Origin: Hippophae tibetana
Lineage: Eukaryota > Streptophyta > Magnoliopsida > Rosales > Elaeagnaceae
Assembly (NCBI GenBank): GCA_037013495.1
Contig: CM072805.1
Coordinates: 17,766,601 to 17,830,600 of the forward strand
Direction: 5' to 3'
DNA length: 64,000 bases
Shown: positions 34,310-46,724 of the stretch, in pieces
How the letters are laid out: every line of letters starts with the position of its first letter
How positions within the stretch are numbered: the first letter of the stretch is position 1
Made by a program: the position numbers and the translations under genes
The notes under the pieces: generated by a model
What the model saw: only the letters and a program-made list of their open reading frames with translations
What the model was told of the DNA's origin: nothing
Databases searched by the model: none

Positions 34310-34860
34310 GATTTGATCACCAAAAAAGTATTACAAGACTACATAGGTACTTAAGAGATACATGTAGCTATTGGCTACACTACAGAGGATATCCAACTAT
34401 ATTATAAGGATACAGTGATCAAACCAAATATTCAACATGAAAGACTCAAAGTCTACCAATGGATATGTGTTCACACTTAGTGGGGTAACTATTCTATGGA
34501 AGTCCTTTAAATATACATGCATTGCTAGATCCAGGATAGAATATAAATTCATTGCTTTGGATAAATATGGTTTAGAGGTCGTATGGCTACATATTTCTTA
34601 AAGGATATTCCAAAGTGGTCAAAGCTTGTGTTTGTAATTTTCATTCATTGTGATAATCAATCTACTATTGGTAAGTCTCGACATATATGTTCTAGACACA
34701 ATACCATTAGATAACTACTCTCAACTGTGGTTATCTCTATTAACTATGTAAGTTAAAGGATAACATAGTGGATCCATTAACTAAAGGGTTAAATTGAGAG
34801 TTATTTGATAAGTCATCAAGGAGAATAGGACTTAAGCTCACAAAATAAACCCAACCTAGT
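34310..34860 (+). pseudogene. Ty1/copia RNase H, C-terminal pol end
   Basis: The plus frame reads ITRLHRYLRDTCSYWLHYRG (near 34330), a decayed GYSD block, IFIHCDNQSTIGKSRHI (near 34640-34690), RHNTIR, and TKG (near 34790). These are the final RNase H blocks of copia pol, in order, broken by several stops. Confidence 0.85.
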
Positions 34861-35438
34861 TAACTGGAGATCTTAAGATCTAGGTTCAAAGAGACAACTT
34901 AGTTGTAAAGAATTAATGAGATCATTATGATGGATTTACCCTCAATCTTCTTATGATGAAAACAATGATACCCACATGATACAAGTTAAGCTAAGACTTT
35001 TAATGATTCTTAGGAAGGGAATACCAAGTGGAGTATGCAAGTTACTCTTTGCATATTACTCTTATAGATAAGAGATCACTTATGTGAGAAAAAAGTGGTG
35101 CTACTTCAAAAGAGAACTGTGTAGGGTTCAATTCTTTAGAAACTCGCACATAACCAGGTGTATGTTCACTGCCAAAATGAACATAACAGTGAGAATTGAA
35201 TTATGTCAGGATAGATTCTTATGTCATGTCATCGCTTACTTAAACGACATAACAATTCAAGGATATTATGTCTACTAGTCAGTTAGTAAGGTAAATAAAC
35301 TTTTACAGGTGAAAATTTAAAGAGTAATACCTACATATTCTATGCATATTTCAAACCATTGAACTCTACTTTTATGTTAAAAATAATTTTAGTCATTTTA
35401 CTAAAAACTTCATTAATTTTTATTCATATGAAGGATTG
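34861..35438 (+). mobile_element. Copia 3' untranslated region and polypurine-side end
   Basis: Non-coding sequence between copia pol and the LTR. It ends CATATGAAGGAT just before TGTTGG. The ORF at 35084-35278 within it resembles no known protein and is most likely untranslated. Confidence 0.6.
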
Positions 35439-35722
35439 TTGGAAAAATGAACAAAAAAATGTGTAAAATGTTTTGCATGATACCTTAAAACTTAGGAAAT
35501 TCATGCTACATTATTGGAGTATATACTATTTTGATAGATTCTGCACTATTTTTCTACTCTTAAATATCCTTTTATAAGATACAAATTATCTACGTGTATA
35601 TATATATATATATATATCAAATAATATTTAACCAAATAATAATTAACACATTTGATAATATATCCAAATTAAATTCTTAGGATCTATATGAAATGTAGCA
35701 TAATCTTCACTATTTTTCTACC
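35439..35722 (+). mobile_element. Copia 3' LTR
   Basis: It starts TGTTGGAAAAATGAAC directly after the copia 3' region and runs to ATTTTTCTAC, the end shared with 20861, about 284 bp. A TA tract lies at 35600-35617. I cannot fix the terminal CA with certainty. Confidence 0.6.
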
Positions 35723-35930
35723 ACAACACATCCTATAATGACACAAATGTACCATCTTCTAATTTATAATATTCAAATCTCTCAAGCTATAAAGCTTGTC
35801 ATAAAGAAAAATAATACTAACTGATAATGACATCATTCTCTTATACAGTCCACAGTCACAAAAAGGGTCACCAAATAGTTTCTAAAACATTAACATCACC
35901 AAGAAAATCTAATAAGCTCTTATTACTATC
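35723..35930 (-). mobile_element. Distal part of a long minus-strand LTR-like sequence, split by element A
   Basis: It continues, after removal of the Athila insertion at 35931-40229, into 40235-43107. The match of the 5-bp duplication CTATC on both sides shows that the two parts were once joined. Confidence 0.6.
35926..35930. other. Left target-site duplication CTATC of element A
   Basis: CTATC stands immediately before TGATGAGTGC, and the same five bases follow the 3' LTR at 40230-40234. Confidence 0.9.
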
Positions 35931-36660
35931 TGATGAGTGCTTAAAAAGCACTAAAATTACCATGATTTTATGTACATTAATTGATTAAAAAATATATATT
36001 TATATGATTTTATCATATATTTATATAAATTTATCTTTTCAGAATCACAGGTATTTTTATTATTTTTCAGGTATTTTCGCTTAAAAAAGTAACTTAAAGA
36101 CTCAAAGAGGAATACTGGAGGCAATACATCACTTATATATTCATAAAATAAATAAGAAAAAGTCAAGAAATATGGAAAAATTGGACAAAATGGGTCAAAA
36201 ATGTCAAAAAGGAAGAAATCGGGCATGCAACCGCCCAGCCGCGTCGGCCAACGTGCGCACCGCGCCAACATCTGCCCTAACTGCGCCCAGAAACGCTCGC
36301 GCCTACTCTCCATTTCCCGCATGCCTGCGCCCAATCTGCGCGCATCTGCATGCCCCTATGCCCAGTCCGCGCGTGCTGCTGCCCATTTGCGCCCAGTTCG
36401 TGCGCACCGATGCGCCCATCTGTCCCAATCCGCACGCGCCGCCGCACCTTACGTTAGCATGACATCAAAAATGACATCATCATTCACTACTTCGCATTTC
36501 CACTATTTTTATCATTTTTTCACCCACTTTTCTTCCTCTCCTCTCCTATAAATACCCCCATTCTCTTCACTTCAAATCACAACTCAAAACACATCTTTTT
36601 CTCTTTCTTTCTCTCCATTTCTTAGTTTTTTTAGTTTTTCCTTAGTTAGTTATATTTTTT
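35931..36660 (+). mobile_element. Element A truncated 5' LTR with GC-rich island
   Basis: It starts TGATGAGTGCTTAAAAAGCACT, a hairpin-forming end. A GC-rich block (36215-36460) stands out in AT-rich surroundings. A TATA box (TATAAATA, 36547-36554) and a pyrimidine-rich leader follow. ORFs over the GC block are by-products of base composition. Confidence 0.88.
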
Positions 36661-38400
36661 TTATGTTCATATTTTCTTTTTTATTGTGTTTGGTTTTATT
36701 TTCTTTGTGTGATTTAATAATTTTTGGAATTTAAAAAAAAATTCTCACAAAAATTTATCATTTTTTTAAATCATATTTAAGTAAATAGTTAAGTCTTTTG
36801 CACTGTTAGATTAATTTTTGAAAACATATCATGAAATATTTTGTAATTTTTTTTGGTAATTAGTTAGTTTTTATCATTACTAGTATTTCTTGATAAGATG
36901 TGGAAATTATATTAAACCCAAAATCGGTGTTTATGAATTTGTTTTAGTGGAGACTACTTTTGCGAGATATAATTTGAGCCTAATTTCCTTTATTCAGAAT
37001 AAAATATATATATTTTATACTCCAAACACATTTCTTATTTCTTCAAATTTTTATATGATCTCTATAGGTATTAGCATTGAATGTATGAATTTTTTCTCAT
37101 CTTAATAGAGTGTCGTATATTTTTTATTATTACTTTTGCTTATATTAAATGATTTGAGTAAAAATTGATAGTATATGCTTTTATGTCATTCATGCATGAC
37201 TGCTACAAAAAAAAGAAGAGAAATATATGGGGTTACCTAAACCAAATCAAACAAAAAAGCCACAAAATTAACCACTCACCAAAATCTTAAAAAAATGTAC
37301 AATCTGTACATGAGTTGACTCTCTAAAAAAATGATATATATTGAAAAGTATCTTCAGAAAAATGTAGAGAGATAAATAATATATAGTATAATCTACATAC
37401 TATGACCCGCATTACCCAAAATCCTAAAAAATGTACAATCTGTACATGATTTGACTCTCTAAAAAATGATATATATTGAAAAATATCTTCAGAAAAATAT
37501 AGAGAGATAAATAATATATAGTATAATCTACATACTATGACCCACATTGCCTACAAAGTCGTGAGTAAAGGCTAATTATAAAAGAAAGATATAGGAAGTA
37601 ATTCCCTAAAAAGTCATTGCACTTTCTTCATTTGTAAAAGGCATATATCTTGAATTTTTTTCTTAATGAGTTTGATTTATGCATGAAAATAATTTTTATA
37701 TATGATATCTTTATAATTTATACATTTGATTCCTTCCATGAGATCAACATCAAAATAACAATTTGAGCCTTTAATCTTTATACATATGCAAACATATTAG
37801 TTCATTTCTATATATCAACTCTTTCGCATATAAATTAGTATGAGTGTTTGAACCCATAGGATTCAATGTTTTGAGAGTATTGACTTGTGAGGAATAGATT
37901 CGAAGCGAATTCAGATTCATGACACTGAAATGGGGTGAAATTAAATTGATACATTTTTTATATGAAATATGAAAATGATTTTCGACTAATTATTATAATA
38001 AATCGTGATTGTTTAAAGAGATTAAAATAACTTATGATTGAGATTTTAATTATGATCTTAAAGGATATTAAAAAGTATGAGACATTTTTGTATTATGTTT
38101 CATGTTGTTTTTTTTATTTTATTCTTAAGATTTAATTTTTGATTTTGTTGTAATTTTAGTTTTTAAGTTGTTTTTTTTATTTCTTTTAATTTTTACATTT
38201 AGTTCAATGTTTATGTGTATCATTACTGAAAACCCTCACGAGACTCAAAATCGTCCACTAGGGCAACCTAGGGGTTTAAAGTCTTGTTGCATAGGCTAGA
38301 TGCAACCGTGTCAATCCACGGAAGTGATTTAGGATAGTTTAATTTTTAGTTTTTATAGCTTCTCTTGCTAAGGGACTAACAAGAAGCTGGTTGGGGGTTC
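36661..38400 (+). mobile_element. Element A 3' spacer
   Basis: From about 36880 it resembles 44690-45760: the blocks around ATTAAACCCAAAATCGGTG, TTAGCATTGAATG and GCATGACT, then CCCTCACGAGACT, GGGGTTTAAAGTCTTGTTGC and a G-rich tract (CTGGTTGGGGGTT, 38388-38399) that would serve as the polypurine tract. 36661-36880 is an A/T-rich junction zone that I could not place. Confidence 0.7.
37281..37553. repeat. Tandem duplication of 137 bp
   Basis: AAAATC(T/C)TAAAAAAATGTAC starts at 37281 and 37418. Both units run through GACTCTCTAAAAAA, ATATCTTCAGAAAAAT and ATCTACATACTATGACCC and differ at only a few positions. Confidence 0.95.
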
Positions 38401-40229
38401 CGATGAGTGCTCAAAAGCACTAAAATTACCAATATTTTATGCATATTAATTGATTAAAAATATATATTTATATGATTTTATCATATATTTAAATAATGTT
38501 TTCTTTTCAAAATCATTGGTATTTTTATTGTTTTCAGGTATTTTTGCTTAAAAACGTAACTTAAAGACTCAAAGAGGAATACTCGAGACAATACATCAGT
38601 TATATATTCATAAAATAAATGAGGAAAAGTCAACAAATATGGAAAAATTGGACAAAATGGGTCAAAAATGAGGAAATTGAGCACGCAGCTGCCCAACCGC
38701 ACCCAACAACGTGCACGTTGTGTGTGTCCTTGCTCAATTCCATGCACGCCTGTGCCCAGTCTGCGTGCCCCTACTCCAGTCTACGCACGCCGCTACCCAT
38801 CTGCCCCTTGTCCGCATGCACCGATGCACCCATCTGTCCCAATTCGCGTGCACCGCCGCACCTCATGTCATCATGACGTCAGCAATGATGGCCTCATTCA
38901 CTACTCCGCATTTCCACCATTTTTATCATTTTTTCACCCACTTTTTCTTCCTCTCCTCACCTATAAATACCCCCATTATGTTCACTTCAAATCACACCTC
39001 AAAACACATTCTTTCTCTCCATTTCTTAGTTTTTTTAGTTTTTAGTTTTTCCTTAGTTTTTCTTAGTTTTAGAGTTATTCTTTTTTTTTAGAAGAACTAA
39101 TTATGTGTTTGTAATTTATTTGTTTTTGATTGAATAAATGGGAGTGAAAATTCCGTTTGGAGGTTTTCCAGCAACATGAATAACATCAAAGTATTGTAAG
39201 GATTTTATTTTTTTTACAATTATTTTTTTATGCTTTATTCTTACATGTTATATTTAATTTGTTTGTGATTAAATTTAACTTTGCTGGCTGGTTATAAATA
39301 TGATATAATAATAACCTTGTTATGCTTGCGAAATATGAAATAGTTGAAAATATCTAAAATGAATTGATTTTATTTTTATTCAAGATTTTATATTAAGAAT
39401 GTTAGAGAGAAATATGTTATTTTTCATTACAAACTTAAATCTAAAAATTAGATTTTAAGGTTTAGTTATCCGGTTTGATTTAGAGTAGTGCCCTTTTATT
39501 TGTTGGTATAATCGCCCGATAGTTAGAGTGAAGCTCTATTTCAAAAGTTTTTATAAGAATTATTATCTGAAAATGTATTGACAACATGTTTTCAGTAGTG
39601 ATTTTAAAACTTGAAAGTTAGTACTCGGATAAGTAAATTCTTAGGTTTAATTTCGACACCTTGGATAAAGTTTAAACTGTCTAACCCCACCAAAGGTGGC
39701 ATTTAAATGGTTCATTTTCAATCTCTTAGAAACAAAATTCATTTAATTAACCAAATTAGTTATCAATCCCACCCATAGGTGTTAATTGATTTGTTTAGTT
39801 AGCAAAGAATATCTAATCCCACCAAAGGTGGTATTCATATAAAAAAGAGAGAATCAATAAATATCAATTTATATCTTTAATAACCTAAATAATATGAGCA
39901 AGCATAATTACTTAGTTATTATATCCATTAATACTCCACTACTATAAATGATCAAATTTGCATCAATATTTATTGAATCTTTATCTATGTTTATTTTTAT
40001 GTTATTAGATTAGAAACACAAAAACCCAAATATCGTGACAGGATGTTTAGGATTTAATTTCGTTTTTAAAAGTTTGAATAATAAATTATAAACCATATAC
40101 ATTCCTTCCTTAGATCGACCTTGGGAGTATACTTATCATTTTCTACGAAATGATTCATGCACTTGCGAGAGTTTTATAAATATAAAACCAAATAATCGGC
40201 ACGATCGGCGATGCCGGTTCTGCCCATCA
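38401..40229 (+). mobile_element. Element A 3' LTR, complete
   Basis: 1829 bp. It starts CGATGAGTGC (the first T mutated to C) and ends TGCCCATCA. A bZIP-type TGACGTCA lies at 38874-38881, a TATA box (TATAAATA) at 38962-38969 and a likely poly-A signal AATAAA near 39134. It aligns with 54950-56766 over its whole length. Confidence 0.9.
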
Positions 40230-40234
40230 CTATC
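40230..40234. other. Right target-site duplication CTATC of element A
   Basis: Five bases identical to 35926-35930, directly after the LTR end TCA. Confidence 0.9.
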
Positions 40235-43107
40235 AAAAGAACAAAAAATCATATGGTGCAATATCAATGAACTGATCTAAGACTCATTCGAAGATGAGTA
40301 AAAATACTTTGTGAGTAAACAAGTTTTAGTGAGAATGTATTTATTATAAATGTATTTTAAAACCTTAACAATGAAACTAAAGATTTAAAGCACTTATTTA
40401 CATAAACAAACTCTTAGGCTTTATTAGAAATCTAAAGAATTTGAAATAACTACAAAAATATTTACGTACTAAAAATAATATAAGCTTAGGAAAATAATAA
40501 TTATTGAATATATTTATTTAATTTTAATGATTTAACTATAAAATTAATACAAGTTATAACATGAAAGTATTCACAAACTATATTAATAATTTAGAGAAAG
40601 ATAAATAATAACAAATGCATTAATGTAAGTAAAATAAATGAGTAACTTATATGTAATAAATTATAAGAATGAGAAAAACCATGCCAAACTCATGCCTGGG
40701 AGAAAGATGGTTATATGTGTATAGAGCTCATTGCACATATAGACAAAAAAAAATCAATTACATGTGTTAATCATATGAGTACAGATAGGGGCTCATTAAT
40801 TAATTATTTATTTCTTATATTATTGTTGAATATCGGGGTGGTGCTTATTTGATTGTTTAAAAATAGTACATAATAATAGTCTGAAATATTGTTATTAAAC
40901 ATTATATATATACTTCTATATGTTAATCAAAATCTATACAATTATTATAAAACTGAGTAAAAGCTTCTTAACTAACATATAATATGTATAATATTTTAGA
41001 ATATTACTACTAAAAGTTGAATATAAACTTATATGCTCAAATCAAAATATATATTTATGTCATAAATCTAAGTAAAAACTTATGACCACTAGTAAAAACA
41101 AGTTATCTACTTTTTAAGCATAAGATACTCATTTTCTAATAACAAAGTTCTTAACTTGTGAAAAATTCAGAGAATAAAGTTAAACATTATATGAATATTT
41201 TTAAGTTTAACAGTATGGATAGTTTTAAATTAATAATAACCAAGTACTTATGAAAGTGGTGAAAGTGATATCCACTCACTATATGGTATCACGACTCTTG
41301 TTTTATTTGTCCTGTAAGGTTTACTGAATTATCATTTCTTACGTGATCCATACTTGTGTCAGAGATAAGAATAACACCATATAACTAGTTTATCCAATAT
41401 AAAACTGAATGATACTCTAAAAATACTAAAACATGCGATGTTAACAAATAACTTCTAACTTAGATACTCTTAAGTTCATAGTTCCAATTGAAGAAGGCAT
41501 ACTCTTTAATAAATTGAACTTAAGAGTAAAAAGTTTCAAAAGATTTAAACACTTACTAAAAAGAAAGGGTAGGAGTCATCCCCTTGTCTATAAACTTGGG
41601 TGAAAACTATTTTAAATTCATCACACACTACCTTTAATAAAATAATCATAACATTTATAGAAAATATACAAATCTAGTTTTGTAAGTTCCATCACAAACT
41701 AGGAATTTATAGATTTCCAATAAGGTATGATATCCCCATTATGTATTAGTAAAACAATTTAAATCACCAAATGAAAAATGGTTAGAACAAGTGTGTACAA
41801 TTTAATATACTTCCAAACCTACCCTCAAAAAATTAGGTATAACTTTCAATGGAATTGTCCAAATATATTTCTATAAAATGATACAAAACATGACATTTGA
41901 AGATTCAAAACAAGATATAACACACCTAATTATAATCTATATAACTATTTCAAAACACAAAAATATAGATCAGACCATGACAAGAATTTTAGCTCAATTT
42001 CTATATAACATGCTTTGGTAAAACAAGTAACTTTTTGTAGAAAACTCCAAATAACAAACTGTAGAATCTTTATAAAACTAGAAATGTTAACATTTAAAAT
42101 ATATATATATAACCCACCTAAATAAAATCTGTAAATCCTTTTTCAAAATCACAAAATACAAGTAAGGGTGAAACAGAGTTTTTAGTTTCGATGTATATAG
42201 AACATGCTTTGAAAAAACTAGTATAACTTTCAATAAAAAGCTCCAGATGATATATCGTAAAATTAATATTAAAATAAACATCTATATATTGAAAAATTGT
42301 ATGTCTCAATGTCTAAATTTTCTTTAAAAATTCCCAGTTTCCATCGTAACTTTCAAGAGATTTTTTGAACTATAACAACATAATTTTTGAACTTTAAAGT
42401 TTTGGACAAAAGTGTACCACTTGTTCAAGGAAAATCTTTCAAAGCTTCAAGAATATATTCAAAAATACTTCGTTTCACAAAGGATGATGATCCCACATGA
42501 ATCATTCATAAAAAAAGCACTAAAAAGACTTGCGAAGAAGACTTGAAGAAAAGATGAAATTTTTACCTTAAAACCAATTTGAGGAAAAGAATTGAGCTCT
42601 TATTTTCCATCTCTCTCTATCTTTTTGGACCTTATGGAGCTAGAGATTTGAAACAAATGGGTTAGTTGAAAACCATAAAGAAACTTATAAAATTACTAAA
42701 ATACCCTTCCTTTAAAAACTTTTTGAACTACTAAACTAAGGGAATTTTGTAATTTTTATCAATCAATTAATGGGCTGAGAACTCCCTAGAGAAAATAAGG
42801 ATATATATATTTTCAAATTACTAAAATACATCTTTCTTTAGAAACTTTCTAAACTATTCAACTAAGAACATTTTAGTAATATTTCATTCAATTACTCAAA
42901 ATTATAAAATATGCAAGAAAACTTAACAAAAAAAATAATTAAGGCCATTTTAGAATATGCACAAATCAAATTTTAAATTCAAAATTTTATTTTACTAATT
43001 GATGAAGAATACTATTTTAAAAATTTACAAAATTTAAAACAAAATGAAATAAGGTAGAGAATTTAATTATTCTTTTAAAAATATTTAATGAGATTAGGGG
43101 TCTCACA
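40235..43107 (-). mobile_element. Long LTR-like sequence, minus strand (main part)
   Basis: On the minus strand it begins TGTGAGACCCCTAATCTC at 43107, a start typical of long chromovirus (Del/Tekay-type) LTRs. It is non-coding throughout, with A/T-rich regions. With 35723-35930 it makes about 3.1 kb. Its right end cuts into an Athila gag (from 43108). I saw no internal coding part, so it may be a solo LTR. The lineage is inferred from the terminus and length only. Confidence 0.45.
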
Positions 43108-44157
43108 GCTGGAGTTCATGAGATAGACTTTAGCAATGAAATGTTTATGCAACTTGCAGAATTCATCAAGAAAATTGCACTTCTTACCAGTAAGGGAACT
43201 CCAAATAGAGAAGCATATAGAGTGTGTAGTAATTATGGGTATGGTGCCCACACATTCCCTTATCAAAGAGAAATATTTGCAAGTATTGAACAAGTGAATG
43301 CAATGAAGGGTTATCAACTTAGACCTAGGAATGACCCTTATGCAAACATTTATAATCAAGAATGGAGAAATTATCCTAATTTCTCTTGGAGAGCAAATGA
43401 TCCTACCTATGCCCTAAACCAAAACCTTGTGCAGGGATAGCAATACAACTAACATATGCCACAAAATCTTCCAAATAGATCAAATACTTGGATGCATTCA
43501 TATATGTTATCAAAGACAACCAAATTAAAATAGTGAAATGTTGGACTCTTTGGAGGCTTATGTAAAAAGAGTGGGAGTGCAAGTGGGGAAACTAGCTGAG
43601 CATTTGCAAAGGTAAGCTAGAGAAGAATTACACGATCAAAATGAACATTTGAAGGCCTCACAATGATGAGTTACTAGACATTGGATTCCTTGAATTTCTA
43701 AATGTTTACCTAATGATGCAGGGAATGCAAATAATTCTAAAGCTACCTCCAAAGATCCTAGAAGCTTTAATGTTGATGTTATATATCATTGGTTATAAGA
43801 AGGAGGTAACTGTTATGTTAAACCTAGGTGCAAGTTTTATTCTAATGCCTTAATATTTATACTTGTAGCTAGGAATGGGTAACCTGAAACCCATAATCAT
43901 ATCTCTACAATTGGAAAATAAATCTCTAATATATTTAAAGGGCATGGTAAAGGATTTAATGGTACATGTAGATAATCTTATCATACATATAGATTTTGTA
44001 ATTTCTAATGTGCAAGAAACCTTACAAATGGACAAGGAGCACATTGTACTATTTAGTAGGCCATTCATGGGCTTAACCAAGACAATTGTTAATGTTTACA
44101 ATAAGAGCATATCAATGATAGTCTTGGGAGAGACTGTATATTTTCAAGCACATTAAG
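43108..44157 (+). pseudogene. Athila gag C-terminus and protease, degenerate
   Basis: The gag tail opens at 43141-43440. Its knuckle has lost most ligands (VCSNYGYGAHTFPY), followed by FASIEQVNAMKGYQLRPRND and NPNFSWR-like text, as in the gag at 58.6 kb. After a broken stretch, the protease reads LNLGASFILMP-like sequence near 43820 and is open at 43875-44156: KPIIISLQLENKSLIYLKG, LIIHIDFVI, HIVLFSRPFMGLTKTI. No RT or integrase follows; pol has been deleted. Confidence 0.8.
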
Positions 44158-45761
44158 CCTTTTTCATTTTTCATTTTTTACCTTTTATTATTTTTTGTTG
44201 GTTATAGTTGTTTTTATTATTTTTCCTTTTATTTTTAATTTGATATACTATACTTTATTTTGTTTTTATTTATGTTAGTGTGAATAATGTTTATGTTATT
44301 TAAAACTATTACTTTCACAACTGTTTGGTATTATATGATTTATAAGAAGTACACATTGCGCCATTACAATTGGGTAACTTTAATTTTCTTTTTCTTCTTT
44401 GCCTTTAATTTACATTTGAACATTGATGACAATGTAGATTTTAGGTTGGGAATGGAAGAAAAGTTACTTATGCAATTATGCATTTTAAATTTTTCCAAAC
44501 ATTTGTTCGCTATAGTTAGTTGAATAGGGACATTTAGGCCCAAATAAAAAATATACAAAACTATCTTGCTCTTGGTTTATTTAAAGTGAATGATTGAGTT
44601 ATTGCATTGTTTATTTGATGTTTTAAACATGTTCATGGATTATTGTAAGAGTTATTTCTATTCATAGTTTATTCTTCATACTTGGATGTTGAGATTGAGG
44701 TAAACCTAAATATGGTGTATAAGAATCAAATAGTGGAGATTACCTTGTGATATTTTTGAGCCTATGTCATTTTATTCTGAATGATAATATTTATTCTGCT
44801 CTTTTAAAAACTTTTTTCTATTATTTCAAATTATTAGATAATCTTTATATGTTTTGCATTGAATATTAGGATTTTAAACATATGATGAAGTATCATGTAC
44901 TTATTTTCATCACTTAGATTAAATGATTTGAATAGAAATTGAAGATGTGTGCTCATCTTCATTCATGCTTGACTTCTAGTAAAGAAGAAGATATATATGG
45001 GGTTCCCTTAGCAATAACCCCTTGGAGTCAAATGCATTTTCATTCATCTTGTGGCACATACTTATTATTTTTTATTAATGATTTCAATTCAAGTATAATA
45101 TGAGTATTGTGATGTCGTCATAATCTTTGCATTTGATTCTTTTCATAAGATCCTTGTTTCATATTTAAGGCTTTCTTGTTTATCACATGTGAACCTTTTT
45201 GCTTTATGCTTTACATAACTTCTATGCGTATATACTTTGTTTGTTGCTTGAACCTATATGATGAGTGTGATATTTAGTGTATATCTTTTAAGGAATACAA
45301 TTAAAACGAATTTAGATTCTTAAAAATAGGTTTAGGTGAGTCAATGTTAATATGTTCTAATAATAAGGAAAGAATTTTTGATGTGTAACTAATTTAAACA
45401 ATGAAGTTTGATGCTTTGAGATGTTAGTTGATCTTGTGCTCGAGTCATGAATTATGATCTAAAAAGAAACTAAAACACGAGAATTTTCATAGTTATATTT
45501 TTATTTTTATTAATAGTCCTTTTTATTTTATTTTTAGTTTTTGCATATTATGATGTTTATGGATATCATTACTAAATTCCCTCATGAGACTTTAACTTGT
45601 CCACTAGTATCAACTAAGGGTTTAAAGGCTTATTGCATACGCTAAATACAACCTTGGTAATCTACAAAAAATATTTAGGTCTTTATAGTTTAGTTTATTT
45701 ATTTATTTTAGGTTTTTATAATGCTTGACTTGTTATATACTATCAAGATGTTGATTGGGAT
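44158..45761 (+). mobile_element. Athila 3' spacer of the 43.1-kb element
   Basis: Non-coding. GATGACAATGTAGATTTTAG (near 44420) recalls the start of the spacer at 25.6 kb, and the rest matches 30500-31495 and 16757-16975. Hydrophobic ORFs here (for example 44287-44523) are not supported as envelope-like genes. Confidence 0.7.
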
Positions 45762-46720
45762 TGTGATAAGTTCTTGAAAAGCACTAATATTTTGTGATTT
45801 TACTATGCTTATTTGGAATGAATAGGTTTGATTAAAGTATTTTATTTTATTATTTATGCAAATCTATTTGTTTGAAATCATGAGTATGTTTTGTTGTATT
45901 TAAGATATTTTTAGCTTTAAAAGAGATAAATAATATCAACACACTAAGACACAACACTTGGAGCACTTAAATAACACCTAAGAGCTTAAAACACTAAGGC
46001 ATGTAAGCATTACATCATGAAATAGTAAATATTTAAGGGGAAAAAGGAAAATTCAAGACAAAATATGCATGCCATAGTGAATTTTATGTTTGTTGTGGTT
46101 GTCAGCTCTTAGGAAAACATACTAGGCACGTTGAAATTTTTGTGCCTTGTTGCAATAAAATGTGTGTCGTGGTGCGATCTTCTCTGGTTGAAATTATGAA
46201 TTGCTATTAAGCTTTTTACTGCAATAGGGAAAAAAATTATGCAGTGGTGCACGTTGTAATTTTCTAACTTCAACCCTTATTCAATGTTTTTTCTTATATA
46301 TAGATACATAGTCTCATTAGATTAAAGTAGTTGGAGATTTAGAATTTAGTGCAGCTATAATATAGTTTTAGTTTAGAACTAGCTTCGAAAGTCATTCCAC
46401 TATCATATTTAGATACATAGAGAAAACCTCTTAAATGTAAAGAAGATCCACAAACTTGTAGATGGTAGTGACAGCTCATTCAGAGATGTGGAATTATTTT
46501 TATCAATAAGGGAAATTTTATTATTATATTTTTTATTTCTCTTTGTAATCTATGTCTTTCAATGTTGAATTAGCTTTTGTTAATTTAAATATGATTGGTT
46601 AATTATTTAATATGAGATTTTAGTAGTTTTTTCCAATGATTGAAAGAATAATTTTATGATTTGAATAGTTCATGTTCTTAAAATATTTACTATCTAATTA
46701 TATTAATTATTATAAATAGA
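45762..46720 (+). mobile_element. Athila-type LTR, second family (copy 2), truncated
   Basis: It starts TGTGATAAGTTCTTGAAAAG and follows 16976-17900 closely (TTATTTGGAATGAATAGG, GACACAACACTTG, AAATTCAAGACAAA, TTAGTTTAGAAC). Its 3' ~650 bp are missing where CACTA sequence begins at about 46725. Confidence 0.75.
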
Positions 46721-46724
46721 TAAA

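Larger units (their letters stand above)
35931..40229 (+). mobile_element. Element A: Athila deletion derivative with exact target-site duplications
   Basis: It consists of a truncated 5' LTR (35931-~36660), about 1.7 kb of 3' spacer (to 38400) and a full 3' LTR (38401-40229), bounded by CTATC on both sides. Everything from the middle of the 5' LTR through gag and pol is gone. It is therefore a single insertion that later lost its coding part; it could not have moved in this form. Element C at 54.95 kb shows the missing parts. Confidence 0.88.

Noticed and set aside
34174..34407. 77-codon hydrophobic ORF
   Set aside because: Its second half is the start of copia RNase H and its first half is A/T-rich leader-like sequence; not a separate gene.
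36172..36551. Overlapping ORFs of 96-125 codons on both strands near 36.2 kb (and equivalents at 38.5-39.1 and 55.2-55.5 kb)
   Set aside because: They fall on the GC-rich block of the Athila LTR, where stop codons are rare by composition. The three LTR copies do not conserve the protein, and the readings are Ala/Pro/Cys/His-rich without domains.
44287..44523. Hydrophobic ORF in an Athila 3' spacer, a candidate envelope-like gene
   Set aside because: The spacers of the sister copies have no matching ORF, and A/T-rich sequence readily gives Phe/Ile/Leu-rich frames.
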